Shown: positions 32,279-45,800, numbered from the stretch's first letter. The stretch is DNA of 64,000 bases from Hesseltinella vesiculosa (GCA_002104935.1 MCGT01000019.1:372001-436000), one strand, 5' to 3'. Notes: generated from the sequence alone by a model not told the origin. Made by a program: numbers and translations.

Positions 32279-34097
32279 TTAGGCCTTTTGTTCCAATTCA
32301 GCAACGATATCTTCACAACGGTTGATGTTACGCAAGAACCAATCAGCATAGCGACGGCCAACCTTGCTTTCAGCAATGTGGACCACATCTTGCTTCAAGC
32401 AGAAGTTGAGGTCCGAGGTGGCCACATAGTCACCTTCCAAGACATCGCCGTTGGACCACTTCAATTGGCGAGATTTTTGCTTGAGAACCATCAAGTGCAT
32501 TTTCAGTTCCTCGGCATCCATGTCCAAAAACATGGCCAGCTTGTCAATGCCCATGGACGTGTACAATTTCATGAATGATCGGAGGGTAGGAAGCATGATT
32601 TGGTTGCTGACATCGGCGATGAAGATCTTGATTTGGTTTTGGTTGGGGTCAATGAAGGCATCGCTGGGGCTCTTGTTCAAGTTGACGCCAGTAGCCGAGA
32701 TGAACTTGGGACAGGCATAGTGGAAGAGCTCTTCAAAAACGGACAAGGCTTCGTCACCCTTTTGCATCTTGAAGAGATGTTCACCGTACTTTTCACGCAA
32801 TTGGGAGTGGATGCTTTCGTCCAAACGGGTGGGGCACAGAGCAACGCAGATGGCCAGAAGGGCGTACATTTGATCACCCTTTTTAGCAATTTGGTCGAAT
32901 TGGTAAGAGCGAGAATGGTATTGTTTGGTGCGCTGGATAAAGGAGAGGACGGTGGAGAAGGCCTTGATGGCATCGGCGTAGCGGCGCATCATCATGTAGG
33001 CAAAGCCGACATAGTAAAAGGTGGTGACATGGCAGGCAGTGACGCGGGCAAACATGGCCTTTTTGTTCAGTACGATGTTGTCCATCATCTTGAGAGCCAG
33101 CATGTAGTCGCCCAAAAGACAGTGGACACGCAATAAGCCAATGATAGAGAAGTAGCCGAGCATCTTGTACAAGGGGCGGGCACCATATTCACCAGCAGCT
33201 TCAGCCACATCGCCGCCGTTCTTGTTAGCAAGCAATTGCTCCTTGATGCGCGACTTTTGGATCAAGGAGTACAGGACGTTCAAAACGCTATAGCAGCTCC
33301 AGATTTGAGGATTGTCGCGCAACAAGGACCATTCTTCTTCAGATTTGTTGCGGAGGCGGTCGCGATAGTTGCTGAACGATTGGAATTGGAAGATGAATTC
33401 ATCAATGATATCCCACAGCCATTGGTTGGGCAGTTCCAAGTTAACAGGGCCGTCCGAGTCTAATGGAAAAAAAAAAAAAAGACGTGAGTGAATGTCATTT
33501 CTTGCTGATGGCAATGCAGGGCCAGCAGATCAGCACTTACTCAAGATGTAGTTGAACAGATCGCAGTAGTTTTCATAAGATCGCACGCGGTGCTCCCAGG
33601 TAGGTTGCAGACGAGCATAGATGTGGCGATAGTACAATTCGCGGTACAAGGTCAAAAACACTTGATCTATTTAAGAGAAGCAACATTAGGAATGTCCATC
33701 AGACACGATGGAATCCCATCTCCTTTACCATCCTTGACAAGGGGAGCAATGACCTCGGCTTCGGGCCAAGGCTGCTTTTGATAATATTTGTTGGTGAGCT
33801 TGTTGAACGAGTTGTCGTAGACGCTGTGGAGATCATACACATTGTTTTCCAACACGCAGCGGTAAAAGTACAGAATGAAGTTACGGACGCCGTCAGGGAT
33901 TTGCACCGAGGAAGGTTGAGCCGACAAGGACACTGGGTAAAGGAACATGAGATCAGCCTCTCCACCTGATCCTCGTTCTCTCCTTTACCTTCAGCTTCAA
34001 AGCCATCATCCAGGTCATTGTTTTCAGTGAATGAGTCTTGGGTGACCAATTCGACTTCAGCAATCAAATCGTCGTCTTCGAATGTGTCTTGGTACAT
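32279..34097 (-). CDS. Eukaryotic translation initiation factor 3 subunit L
   Basis: eIF3l is a PCI-domain scaffold subunit of eIF3, which loads initiator tRNA complex and mRNA on the 40S ribosome. The start is ATG 34095-34097 ([16 protein letters not shown]). Exons join through [50 protein letters not shown] and a long last exon with [24 protein letters not shown] and [19 protein letters not shown], all characteristic of eIF3l. The PCI/winged-helix part covers the C-terminal third ([13 protein letters not shown]). The stop is at 32279. Budding yeast lacks this subunit; filamentous and early-diverging fungi keep it. Confidence 0.95.
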
Positions 34098-34578
34098 GGT
34101 CAGAATGCGAGAAAAAAAAAAAGAGAACGATGAAAAGGCCAAAGAAAAAAAAAAGTTTGAAAAAGAGGAGAGCCAGTCACAAGCGTAGAGAGCCAAAAAA
34201 AGAAGCCCGACAGCGCCGCATCGAGAGCAGTAAAAAAAAAAAAAAAAAGAAAAAGCTTGGGGACGCCACGTATTAGCCAAGTGTTGCCAACAGGAGTGAA
34301 CTAGGTGCGCATAGCATTTTATATTCGCATAAGAGAAAAGAAGTGCAATGTGGGCCCTCAAATAAGCGGAAAGGCATGGTGAGTAGAAGGCCTCCCAAAG
34401 CGTAAACTCCACCGGCAAAAGGGCGCTTTCCGCTTCTCTTTTTCTTTTTTCTCTTCATCACTTTTCCTTCCTCCCCAATTCAAGGACACCTTCTTCCTCC
34501 CCCCTTTTTTTTATTGTTTTATCCTTGGACGCAAGCGTCTGTTTTGTATTCACTCCTCCCTACTTTGTACATTGAACA
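34098..34578. promoter_or_regulatory. Bidirectional promoter region, eIF3l / VMA5
   Basis: 481 bp lie between divergent start codons. The eIF3l side is strongly A-rich on the plus strand (34111-34250). The VMA5 side is pyrimidine-rich (34430-34515). CATTTTATATTCG at about 34316 is a possible TATA element. Confidence 0.5.
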
Positions 34579-36159
34579 ATGAAATACACGTTTGTTTCGG
34601 TGCCTGCATTGGGCAACAAACAGAACACTTTTTTGAACATGAAGGGAAAGTTGGCCGAGTTTGCTGAGACGTATAACTTCCCTGTGCCTGACTTTAAGGT
34701 AAGTAAAAGCATCCACTTGTTGTATATCTAGACGAATAACCCATTTTATGTTTTTCTTATGAAACGAAAAAAAAAGATTGGCACGCTGGATGCGCTTGTG
34801 GTGTTGTCGGATGACTTGACCAAGTTCGACACGCAGTTCGAGCAGTCGGCCAACAAGATTGCCGATATCGTACGTGCCTTGAGTGGTCAGAATCAGCTTG
34901 CTCATCTCCTCGTGGTGAACGATAGTAAGTTTTCGTTGTACTATTTATCGTGGGTGCTGCCCCTGGAGTGTTTGAAGTGAAGGGAATCGAGGCAGTTGAG
35001 GGGTCGTGGCCAAGTTGACTCTGACCTCCTTATTTTCTTATAGAGTCCATGGATGACTATGTGCGTAACTTCCAATGGAACACCATGAAATACCGTACCG
35101 ACAAATCCTTACAAGAAACCACGGCTACGTTGAGTCAGGTAAGAGAGTCAAGGACGGGTGGACGGAAGCCAATGTTTTTTTTTTTTTTACTTTCCAAACT
35201 GCAGGAAGTCAACGCCATCGATACTATCATGAAAACAAAGTTGAACACCTATACCCTAAACAAGAACTCGCTTCAAACCCTCCAACGCAAACAAAAGTAG
35301 GTTTCTTTTCTTTATCTTTGAAAGACTGAGTCCTTCTTTTTTCAAAAGTGGCAACTTGTCCGTCAAGAATTTGAATGGCATTGTGAAAAAGCAGCACTGC
35401 GTCTTGAATTCCGAATATTTGACAACCTTGATCATTGCCGTGCCAAAGTAAGAGCTCTCTTTGCTCTTGTTGATTCCTAACCTCTCTCCTTCCACCGCCA
35501 GATCACTGTACAAGCAATGGAATGCCAAATATGAAACCCTGACTGCCATGGTGGTGCCTCGTTCATCCACAGTGATTGCCGAAGATGATGAATATGGCCT
35601 GTTCACCGTCACACTTTTCAAACGTGTGGCCGAAGAGTTTTCTCATAAAGCTCGTGAAGAACGGTAAGAAAAAAATAGCATGTGTTCACATTGATATGCT
35701 CGCTGATGATTTCCTTTCGACGGGTTCCATATTAGATTTGTCGTGCGTGATTTCCAATATGATGAAGATGCATTGCAATCGCAGCAACAGGAATTGGATT
35801 TGGCCAGTGCTACGGAATCGGATCAACAAGCCGAACTGCTCCGTTTGGCAAAGATCAACTTTGGTGAAGTGTTTGGTTCTTGGGTGCATCTCAAGGCACT
35901 GCGTGTGTTCGTGGAATCCGTCTTGCGCTACGGCTTGCCTCCTGATTTTACTTCGGTTGCCCTTGTGCCTCGTCCCAAGTTGGAGGCCAAGGTCGACGAG
36001 ACGTTATTAGCTCAGTATGGCCGCCTTGGTGGTGTGCACGGTCAAGCTGTGTCCTCCAACCATGAAGACATCTTGGATCACGACCTCCAATCCGTCAATG
36101 ATAGCAACTATAGACCTTATGTCCAATTTGAACTCAGCTTTGATTTTGATCGTTCTTAA
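34579..36159 (+). CDS. VMA5: V-type ATPase subunit C
   Basis: Subunit C bridges the V1 and Vo sectors of the vacuolar proton pump and is released on reversible disassembly. The start is ATG 34579-34581 (MKYTFVSVPALGNKQNTF) and the stop TAA 36157-36159. Six short introns are removed in frame. Diagnostic pieces are FPVPDFKIGTLDALVVLSDD, YVRNFQWNTMKY, VKKQHCVLNSEYLTTL, FKRVAEEFSHKAREERFVVR and FGEVFGSWVHLKALRVFVES, ending in NDSNYRPYVQFELSFD. Length (about 390 aa) fits the family, without the long insertion seen in some animal isoforms. Confidence 0.95.
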
Positions 36160-36268
36160 ATGAAAAGCAACGCGACTTTCTTTTACTCGCCCTTTTTTTC
36201 TTCTCACCGGCGGCTTCTTTTTCTCGCCCATGCAACAAACCAATAAAAAATGACTAAGAACCACCAAG

Positions 36269-36300
<32 letters not shown>

Positions 36301-36391
36301 CGAGAGGGTGCCAAGACCTTGGATGCGTCATAATCCTTGGTGATGTTCAAGAAAGGATTTCCATTTTTGGGACCGTGGCCGGGGAAAAATA

Positions 36392-36397
36392 TATAAA
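36392..36397 (+). promoter_or_regulatory. TATA box of the IF1-like gene
   Basis: TATAAA in an AATATATAAATTC context lies 68 bp before the ATG at 36465, followed by a T24-rich leader. The spacing matches other short genes here. Confidence 0.7.
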
Positions 36398-36464
36398 TTC
36401 GAGGGTCTTTTCTTTTTTTTTTTTTTTTTTTTTTTTCTTCTACACTCTTCATTCATCATCCATC

Positions 36465-36655
36465 ATGAGTAACAACCCTTTGCAAGAACGTGGCCAAGCT
36501 GCCGAAGACAAGTGGATCCGTGAACAAGTAACAAGATACTAAACTCTACCAAACGGGCTTTCTGGGACTGACCCATTTTTTTTTTGAAACAGGAAGCTGC
36601 CAAATTGAAGGCTCTCCAAGAAGCTGCCAAGAAGAAGGAAGCCGAGAAGAAATGA
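36465..36655 (+). CDS. 41-residue IF1 (ATPase inhibitor)-like protein
   Basis: Two exons, 36465-36527 and 36593-36655, with a clean GTAACA...AACAG intron. The protein opens MSNNPLQERGQAAEDKW and ends in a Lys/Glu/Ala-rich helix (LKALQEAAKKKEAEKK). The ERG-AAEDKWIREQEAAKL core resembles the inhibitory segment of mitochondrial IF1/INH1, which binds F1-ATPase when the matrix acidifies. Unlike IF1 it lacks a targeting presequence and the long C-terminal dimerisation coil, so binding to F1 is uncertain. The TATA box and T-rich leader argue for a real, well expressed gene. Alternatively it is an unrelated small helical protein. Confidence 0.6.
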
Positions 36656-36828
36656 AAACCATACAAAAAAAGCCACAAGCTATGCTATTAAAATCGTATA
36701 ATAATTTATTGTAAAAGAAGAAAAAAAAAAGCTGACAAAGAGATGTATTATGGGCGAAGGTTTGGGAAGGGGGGGGGGATAAGAACACACAAGCGTGTTG
36801 GGTCAAATAAATAAAGGGAGGGGTGAAA

Positions 36829-38668
36829 TTAGGCAGAGGCAGGTTGTTCACGAGGGTGGAAGCTCATGTGACAACCATCCATGGGATAGATGGTGGCAAA
36901 GATCCTGTAGAGAAGTTGAATAAGCAAAGAGCTGGCGTGAAAAAATAAAATAAAATAGCTTACGAGATGTCATCACTGTGTTCAGTACGGTAGTGAGTCC
37001 AGTCCAGCTTGAGGGAAGCCTGGGCAACGGTGGCCATCAAGTGCATGATGGCATATTCACGGCCAAGACAGTGGTGGGGACCGTTACCGAAGACCATGAA
37101 GTTCTTGGGAGACTTTTCGGCAGTGCCTTCGGGGCCCCAGCGATCGGGGTTGAAGGCGTCAGGGTTGGGATAGACAGCAGGGTCGTGCAAGGCAGGGTAG
37201 GTGGTGGGGATCAACATGGCACCTTTGGGAACAGTGTAGGATTCGGTCAAGGGCCAGTCACGGTCAGTCTTGTAAGGCACCATCAAGACAGGAGGGCGGA
37301 GACGGAGGACTTCCTTGATGACCTGGCGCAAGTAGGGTGATTCTTCCATCAGTTCCAGAGACAGTTCCTGGTTGACATTGCCGTTACGGACACGCATCTG
37401 TTCGGCACGGATCTTTTCGAGCACGTCGGGGTGGTCAGCGAGCAGTTGGAAAGCCCAGGTCAGAGCAGACGAGGTGGCATCTTGACTGGCGAACAGGAAG
37501 GTGAGGATAGTCAAGGCGACTTCACGATCATCAAACTTGCGGGGAGCAGGCTTGCCATCGCGTTCACATTCGAGTTCGTATTCCTTGAGAGAGCTGATCC
37601 AGGCGTCCATCATGGACTTGACTTCGCCGCCATTGTCCATGCGCACACGAGAGTCCTTGATGGCCTCAATAAAGTGTTTGACAATGTACTTGCGGGATTG
37701 GATGGCCTTGTAGACCTTGGTGCCGGGCAAAGGCAAGGGGAAGTTCACAAGCTCCAGAGCAGCAGTGATGTTGAAGTATTCCTGTGAGATGGTCTCGGCC
37801 ACTTCGTCGGACATGTGGAAGCCAAGGAACACACGCAGCGATGATTCCATGTTGAGTTCACGGAAGTGCCATTGGTATTGCTCCTTGCGGCCGTCCATGG
37901 CCAACCAGCGGTTGAAGTGCTTTTCGTAGACGGTTTCTTGAATAGGGATGTACATACCTAGAGCCTTGCGGGTGAACAACACGTTCAAGCCCTTGCGATA
38001 ATCCACATGGGCCTTGCCGCTCAAAAACACCCAGTTGTCAGGGCACAAGATGTACTTCATCGAGTCGACCACAGTAGGCGAAGCCCAGGCAGGCGAGTTC
38101 AAGATCTTACGAGAAAGGTCACAGGTGGAAGCAATGACCACAAAGCTAAAAAAAAAAAAAAAGAAAAAATTGAATATAAATAAAAGTTGTACAATATGTA
38201 GGCTTTTTTTTTTTTTTTTTTTTTTTTTTTACCGGTCAAAGACGCCCACACAAGACAGTTCACCGCTCTTCCATTTGCTCATGTAGCCTTCAAAGGTGGG
38301 ATGCAGAGAATCCATAAAAGCACCAATGATGGGGATCTTGAATTTAGGGCCAGGCAATGACTTCTTCTTGCTGAGGTAGACATATTGTTCATAAGCAAAC
38401 AAACCCACAACAGCCGAGCAGATAACAGCTGTGGTCGACACATTGTTCTTCTTGCTGAACAGGTTGGTCATGAATGCAGCAATGGTGTTTTTGGTCGTTT
38501 CAAGCAAACGAGGATCAATCAAACTATCAAAAAAAAAAAAAAATCAGCAAGTTTAGATTTGTAAAAGAAAATAATAATTAAGGAAAATAAAAACAGTGCC
38601 TTTGTATCATCACAAAAGCATCTAAATGACAAGGATGAAGGTGCTAGATATTACCTTGTGGAGGACAT
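36829..38668 (-). CDS. ERG5: Sterol C-22 desaturase, cytochrome P450 CYP61
   Basis: This enzyme introduces the C22-C23 double bond late in ergosterol synthesis at the ER, using NADPH-P450 reductase. The start is ATG 38666-38668; exon 1 (MSSTS) is followed by an intron and a membrane anchor near VICSAVVGLFAYEQYVYL. Then come LPGPKFKIPIIGAF and FVVIASTCDLSRK across the second intron. P450 marks are I-helix FASQDATSS, KEVLRLRPP (ExxR), NPDRWGPEG and heme loop FGNGPHHCLG with the axial Cys. The last short exon ends HPREQPASA at 36829. ERG5-specific pieces (SGELSCVGVFDRF; NWVFLSGKAHVDYRKGLN) separate it from CYP51. Confidence 0.95.
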
Positions 38669-39880
38669 GATCGGGCTGTGTATAGTATTAATTTGAAAGT
38701 GGGAGAAAGGGGCGATTAGCTATTACTGCGAAAAGGAGAGGGATGGAGCAAAATGTACTGAGAAGAAAATGACAAGTACCAAAAGAGGAACGCGTCAAGG
38801 GCAAAATAAATACAAATGAAAAAAAAAAGTATACACTAAATACCTCCAAAGGGCAGACGAAGGAAGTTTCCTTTAGAAGATGAAAGGATTGAAGAAAGAA
38901 GAAGAAGAAGAAGAGTTTTGGGGAGGGCGGGTCCACAATAGCTTTATGAAAAAAAAAAATTGGTACCAGAGCCTGCCACTGACCAATCAAATGACGCCTC
39001 TTAAATTCCGTGTGCCATTTCATCTCTTGTAAACGGGCACTCAGAAACCGCTTCATACCCATTTGCCCACATCGTCCCTTTCTCTCCTTCGTATCTTTTT
39101 TTTTTAAAAAAAATATTCGTCATTTGTTTGAATCAACCAAAGCCACTTTTGCTTTGAGAATTTTCGAATTTATTTTTATTGGTTGCTACACTGGCTGCTA
39201 CTCTGGCAGCCCTTCCGTTGAACAAGCCTTTGAAAGTCCTCCGCCACTAAAAGCGCTGATGCTGCTGATCTCACTACTGCTTCAGCACCAATGTCCAGCT
39301 CCAAACACAATAAAAAATTCACTTTCCTTCTGAAACTAAGCCATCCCAACGTCTTATTTACCTTCACCCTGCACCTTTTCACTGTTCAAATTCAAATTGA
39401 GGCACAATTTTTTATTATTATTTTTTTTTTTTAAGTTTTTCATGCTTTTTGATTTCGGCCATGGATTATCCGGAGTGTCACAATCAGCCAGCCTCTCTGC
39501 TTGCTTCAACATCTTCCTTGCCAACCCCCCTCTTTGAGGTTTAGCATCTTTTTCGCTCCTTAATTACTTTTGAATCAGAACAGAGTTCATGTTTTGGGCC
39601 GTTTCTGTCTCTCCTGCACCGCCTCGTCACCTCCTGCATTCCCAGTCGGATCTCTCATCAATAACCCGGGTAAACTAACCTTTCCTCGTTCAAAAAAAGG
39701 TTCAGGCAAACTTTGCTCATCCATGGGCAGTAACACCATTGTCAAATATGGTGTCATTTTTTTCTCTTCTCAGGGATGTGTTCGAATCAACAGATCATTT
39801 TTTTTCCGCTTGTTATTTTTATATTTTGCTCTTAACCTGGAAGATGCTTATACAAGTGGTGAGACACTTGAGGATCAATA
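38669..39880. other. ERG5 promoter and spacer before VPS13 3' end
   Basis: The ERG5 upstream region is AT-rich. On the plus strand from 39291 to 39947 there are short natural-looking pieces (for example after the ATG at 39461, MDYPECHNQPASLLASTSS) that would need very short introns to join. I could not build a convincing gene. A T10/A8 palindrome lies at 39096-39113. Confidence 0.35.
39096..39113. repeat. Poly-T/poly-A homopolymer palindrome
   Basis: T10 directly followed by A8 in the ERG5/VPS13 spacer. Confidence 0.8.
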
Positions 39881-42800
39881 TTACAAGCGCGTCTTTTCTT
39901 CTTGGCGGTACTCGAGAATGAGCTGGACTTGCGTAGCAAACCATTGACCAGAGGTGGCCTCGGCAAAGGTCAGGAGCGGAGACTTGGGGGCGGGGCCGGA
40001 TTTTGTACGCACCAGGAGCCAGCCACCAACATCAGGAGCAGCCGGCTGTTGACCAGTGCTACGGGGCTGCCACACCACCGATTCCAGATGATCCAGGGGC
40101 TCGTGCCAGTTCACAGTCAAATCCTCTGTGCTGATCACAAACAGCGATTGGTACGACAGAAGCACCGCTTGCGCGTCATTGTTCGTCATGGAATGGGCCA
40201 CATAGTTATCATGGTTGTATTGGCCGTCGGCCATTTCCTTCAGCCAAAGTTGGCCAAGAGCTTCACGCTGGCTATATTTCTACAAGAGAGAGCTCATGGT
40301 AAGCATATTGGCCACCAAGCCTGCCTTTTTCCATGAGAAGCCCCACTTACTCGCAAAATACCGTCGCGCTGGATCAACCGAGGAAGCCGCTCGCGCGTAA
40401 TCTCGCTGCCATCGAACATGTTGGTGGTTTCTCGGATGCCTGCCGACACGTTGCTTGCTAGATCAAAGAAGCCTACCATGGGCTTGGTCACAGCACTGCG
40501 ATTGATAAAGAATGGATGAGCACAGACGATTGGATAATTTTTTGAGTCCTTGAGTCTTTTTCTCTCATTTACCCAACAAGGCCCTTGCCAACACCGGCCA
40601 TAAAACCAGCAACACCCGATTCTTCTGCTCCAAGTTTGGGTTGTTTCTACAGAGGAAGGAAAAAAAATGGCGTGGATGGGTGAATGAAATTGAAAAATGC
40701 AAACCAAAAAGGAGGTTAGACTTACGACTAAGCCAACGACACCACTCGCGATGCTTGTCCCAAAGCTCGTGACGCCTTGCGTGACGCCATAGATAGCATG
40801 CTGAGGTTTGTTGCGAGTCAAGCGCATATGGCGCCGGTCTTGGAATTTCTTGTCCATCGTCGCCATAGCCAGGCCCTTGCCAATGCTGCCGGTGAATCGG
40901 CTGAAGCTGTCAGTGAAACCAAACACGCTCTTTCTCATAAAGCCACCCACGCCCTATCAGTGAAAAGAAGCCATTCTTGAGTTCTCAAACCATCTCCCCT
41001 TTTTTCTCCCTATTTCTTTACCCGAGCCAGACCAAGGCCAAGGTCTTGGGGGCGGTCACTGGTGATGAAACCTTGGTAGGGTTCATAAAACAGTTCGCCA
41101 AAACCGGAGCTCAGATTGTTGAACAGGCCCACGGGATTGCCAATCAGATCGGCACTGCCTACAACCTTGTGGATTTGGTACACAACCTGGTCTTGATAAT
41201 GCAGCATAATGCGAGACGATAGATCTTGAGAGCTTGCCCGAAGATTTTCCACCATCAGCGCATTCAGTTTGAGCGGTGCATCCTGGAGAAAAAAAAAACA
41301 GAGTGTTGAGCTTCATTGCTGGGGAGAATGCGAGCCTGCTTACATTCACATTGCCGATAGTCATGGTCAAGACATTGAATAAATAGCGTAGAGGTGAGTT
41401 GTTTGTTTCACTGCATTAAAAAAAAAGAGTGCGTCAATGGAGTGTTTGGGTATGCTAGCTTTGGGACTTACGTGTCTTCGGTGCTGACACGCGTCGTTCG
41501 CACAAACGAAAGATTCAGGCGCATGGGCTGGATGCAGAATTCTTCAAAGTAAAGCAGTGCCTGCGTATCATCCTCGGCTGGAGATTGAACCTTGGCTACG
41601 AAAAGGCTTTCGTCTCTAGTGTAAGAAGAGAAGAAAATGGATGAGGTCAACGTGGCTAAGCCCGTCGACAATGAGTCTTACAGCACTGAACCACGATGCG
41701 TTTCTCCCTTGGTATCAAATTGGGCAAACTCCATCAGTGAATACAGCAGGTCTTCGTCCATTTCAAACGTCATTTCTTGCAACAGTACAGAAAACAACTT
41801 AAAATATTGGACGCCATGACTTGTGTCTTTCACCTTGTCCAGCGCCAAATGGAAGGTTGGGTGTACATTGGAGTCAGGGCCACGGTGCTTTGGAAGATTA
41901 GAGGGGAAGAAGAGGATTGGGTACACAGAGCTGAACAGCTGGTTGTCAATTTGGAGCCACTGAATACTGACACGCACCGACTGATATAAATTTGAGTCGG
42001 TAAACTTGATGTCCACCCCCTTGATCGACGCATACAACACTTCCTAAAAAATTGTATAAAAAAAAAGCCCGTGAGCATCTACATGTGCTCTCAACGCCAC
42101 CGTTTTGACCGTACCTGCGAACGTTGATTGATGATGGAAAGGCCAATGCCTTGGAGGTTAAGACGGATGGTATAGTTGTCGACGAGGTTGATGGTGACTG
42201 TCTCAAAATGGTCATCCAAAGTACTGTCTCGAGAGCTGGAGACAGTCGTGGATTCGGTACCATCACCCATGCTGGAGGTAGGTCGGAACAGACTGGTTTC
42301 AGCCTTGTAATCTGTCAGTCTAAGTTCCAAGGCAGTTTTGTGAGCAGCCACATCAATCGAGAGACTTTGATGTTTCTAGGGAAAAGAGTCAGTCAAGCAG
42401 TGCATTTCTTGAAGTGTCATTTACGCGGTAGCGGAAAGGCATTTGGGTCCCGATGGCCAAAAAGTCAATGGCACGCTGCTTCTTTCCGACTTGTAGAATC
42501 AGCCGCTTGGCTTTGCTGGCTGGAAGGTCCCACGAATAATCCATCCGTTCGCCGGCAGGAATGACATAGCGCTTAGGCTGGAATGCGCTTCGGTAATCGT
42601 CATATTCGGGTGGCTAGGAAAAATAATGGTAAGCCACGTCGCGGACAGGTGTCAGGGGGGATTCATGTTTGGATCTTACTTCTTGATACACAACCACATC
42701 GGTGCTGGATCGGTTGACGACGAGATACGGCCAGTCGGAGGTTGGGTGTAACGTGACAAAGATGGTGGATTCTTTCAATAGGACTGAGACGCGCACGAGC

Positions 42801-45800
42801 ATGGGCCGGGTGGTGGGACTGGCACTGATCGGGACCTTGATAAAGCTAGTGCCGACTTCCTGGATGTCAAAGGGCGTCGACCACAGCACTTCACCGCCTT
42901 GTAGCTCTTGTAGTCGTAAACACAGCCATTTAAACGAGCGTGAAGACCGGGTCAGATAGAAAGGCCGGGTCTCGTGCACCTCAATCTGCTTGCGGTCCTT
43001 GGTGGTCTTGTACTCGGCAAAATCAAAAGCAGTGTCGGTGAGGTTGCGCAGTACAAAGCGAGGAGTAACAATCACCATTTTGGTCATATTGTACTGCAGG
43101 TCCCCAGAAGAAAAAAAAAAAAGAAACGAAAGAAAGGCCGTCAGATCATCTGCTGCATGGCTTTATATCTGCCACCACGATAGGCTTACATTGCCAGTGC
43201 CTTCTTCAATATGAATACCAGCATGGATTTCTTGAGCGTTGTCATATGGCACAGAGATATCTACTGAACTGCCCACAGCTTCAAAGGACAGGGGCTGCAG
43301 CATTGGATGAATGGTCAGCAGGAGCACGTTTTTACTATTCTTTTTTTTTTTTTTTTTTTTTTTTACCTTTGACCACTTGGATCCATTGAAAGAGATTTGC
43401 GCTCGGTTGGATTTTTCGATGCTTTGATACGAGAACATTTGTGGTGTCACCTGGCAACAATTGAACGGATTTGGTTAAAAAAAAAAAGAAAATAATAGGT
43501 CTGATGTGATTGTCAATTACCCGATCGTCGTATTGCGGGATTTGCAGATTGGGGCCGACTGATTTGTAACCAAAAGTGCTTTCATAGGATCGCACCGAGA
43601 TGGGATAGCCGACCTTGTTCAATATCAAATATGGGCAGTACACCTTGATATGGATCGCATGTTTTGCCTTTTTCGAACGTCTACAAAACGGGAAGGGTTA
43701 ACAAAAAATAAGAGGGGTAAAATGAACGACGCCTGACCCGACATGGACAAAGAGCTGGGTAAGGTTGCCATTCTTGTCCTTGACATTCAATACATAGCCT
43801 TCCTGCTTTTCGGCTGGTTTCCAAGGCAGTTGCTTCAAGGCAGTCGCTTCATAGTCTTTCAAAATGGACGGGAGAATGGGTTGAATGTCAGACGAGAAAT
43901 AGGTCCTGAAAGGTCAAGAATAGAGGAAGAGATGGGGTTACCTGGGCTTTGGATGTCGAGCACAAATGAAAGTGGGCAGTCAATAGGGAACGTATAAAGC
44001 AATTTTGATTTTCCTTGGCAGAGGTCAACGGCTTCATGCTGGTCAGTGGAAGTGTTGACCATGGTCCATTTGAAGTCAAAGGGTAGTAAGTTGGTGATTT
44101 TGATGGGCGCGCCAATATGCAGACGCATCGAGGGATACTGTTTGGCCACCGGGTCTTTGGCGTCAAATTCAGCGTGCAGATGGAACGAATACTCGGGCAA
44201 GGACGCGTCATGGGGTTGGCAGGTCAACATGGTGGGGGCATTTGGGTGCACAAGATCAGACCAATGTACCTTGTCCTGACTCCAATGATATTTATCTAAC
44301 AAAGAGCAAAGTAAGCCGTTGCTCCTTGCGTAATTTTTGGCTTTATTACCTGAGGGTCGAAGAACAATCCAAGGGCGGTAGCAAAGACCAATTGGGATGA
44401 ATAAGGTTTCCTTGGGATCTATAGAAAGCTTTAGTCATTTCGTCATTTCGTTTTCCTAAAAATTAAAAATTAATAAAAGAGTACCGAGTGTCCAAATAGG
44501 AGACATGATCTTGCGTTTCCCGTTGATCATGGTGTATTCGACTTTGTTGTTGGAGTTGTTCTTGATAGTGAGGCCACTATGGAAAGTGACGTTCTTGACG
44601 TGGTCTTTCAGGTGGATACCCACCATCAACCGGTCCTGTACACCAGTAGGGGTCTTGTTTCGTAAGCGGAAGGATCGCTTGCCTTCCATGTCTACCGTGA
44701 TGTTGTACAGGCTTTCCCAGTTGTCGTGCATCACTTGCACACCGACACAATTGTTTGTCACATTGGCCACCTAAGAAAGAACATGAATACATGGTATATT
44801 GTTTTTATAAAAAAAAAAAGACTTTGGGGCCGGCTCTGGCTTACTTCGCGATGCTTTCGCCAGTCTCTAAATGTCCACGGACAATCATCGCCGTTCTTGA
44901 TAACAACCACAGAAGAGCTGTTGTGATGGGCATCAGCAGACATGTTCCACACACGCAGGTCGTACCCGGTGCGGTTACGGATCAGATATGGCTTCATTTG
45001 GCGCTGGAATGATTCAGGCAGGGGCTAAAAGAGAATGATATCAGGTCCTGGCGGGCTGTTATACGTCCTGATTATCACTCTGTTTTACCTCAACGGAGGA
45101 TAAGGTGGACGAGACAGCCATGATGCTTTGCAAAAAGGTATGGGTGATGTTGATATTGAGAAGGTCTTTGGTAGACATGCTAAAGTCATAGTGCTTGGTG
45201 CTGGCATCCTGCATAAGGCTTAGGTCCACCGTGTAAGGGTCCATCAGGGGTTCCCAGTGTGAATTGATAAAATTGAAGTTGTTCATCAGGGTGGTCACCT
45301 TCACATTGGCTTTGATCTATGAAGAAATAGATATGGAGGTATATGTCAACGATAGATACTGGCTTTCGTGTCATGCCTTTTCTTTTTTTTTTTTTTCAGT
45401 GCTTACGGCTCGAGACCAATCCGTAGCTGTCAAAGTAAAGGGGCGCACTGCCAAGTCCAAAAAGGGCAGATCATGCAAATCCTCCACTAGGACCAGCTGG
45501 AATCCATCAAAGACAGCACTGAGCTAATAAAAAACGCCAGCTGTAAGTATACATTGCTGTTATCGCATTCTTTTTCCATGAAGATAAAAAAATAATAAAC
45601 TCACAGATTCACGCGACATGACAATATACGGCTCAATGGTTGTTTGGGTGGAGCTGGCAGGAGCGGTGGCAGAGGCGAGGGAGAGCGTATCTTGCTGATG
45701 GGCAGCCATGGCCAGGGCAAGATGCTGGCTAGCCGGGGCATCATCAGGAAGGATGGGTGAAGGGCTCTCGAGAGAGCTGGATGATGTTTGGTCAGAGTCG

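Noticed and set aside
32600..33136. 178-residue plus-strand frame
   Set aside because: Antisense shadow of the strongly conserved eIF3l exon.
36978..37787. Plus-strand frames over 37 kb
   Set aside because: Antisense shadows of the CYP61 coding exon.
39770..39800. TTCGAATC resembling a tRNA B box
   Set aside because: No matching A box at proper distance and no cloverleaf around it.
44450..44800. Separate small genes within the VPS13 locus
   Set aside because: All minus-strand pieces join as exons of one VPS13 frame; plus frames are shadows.
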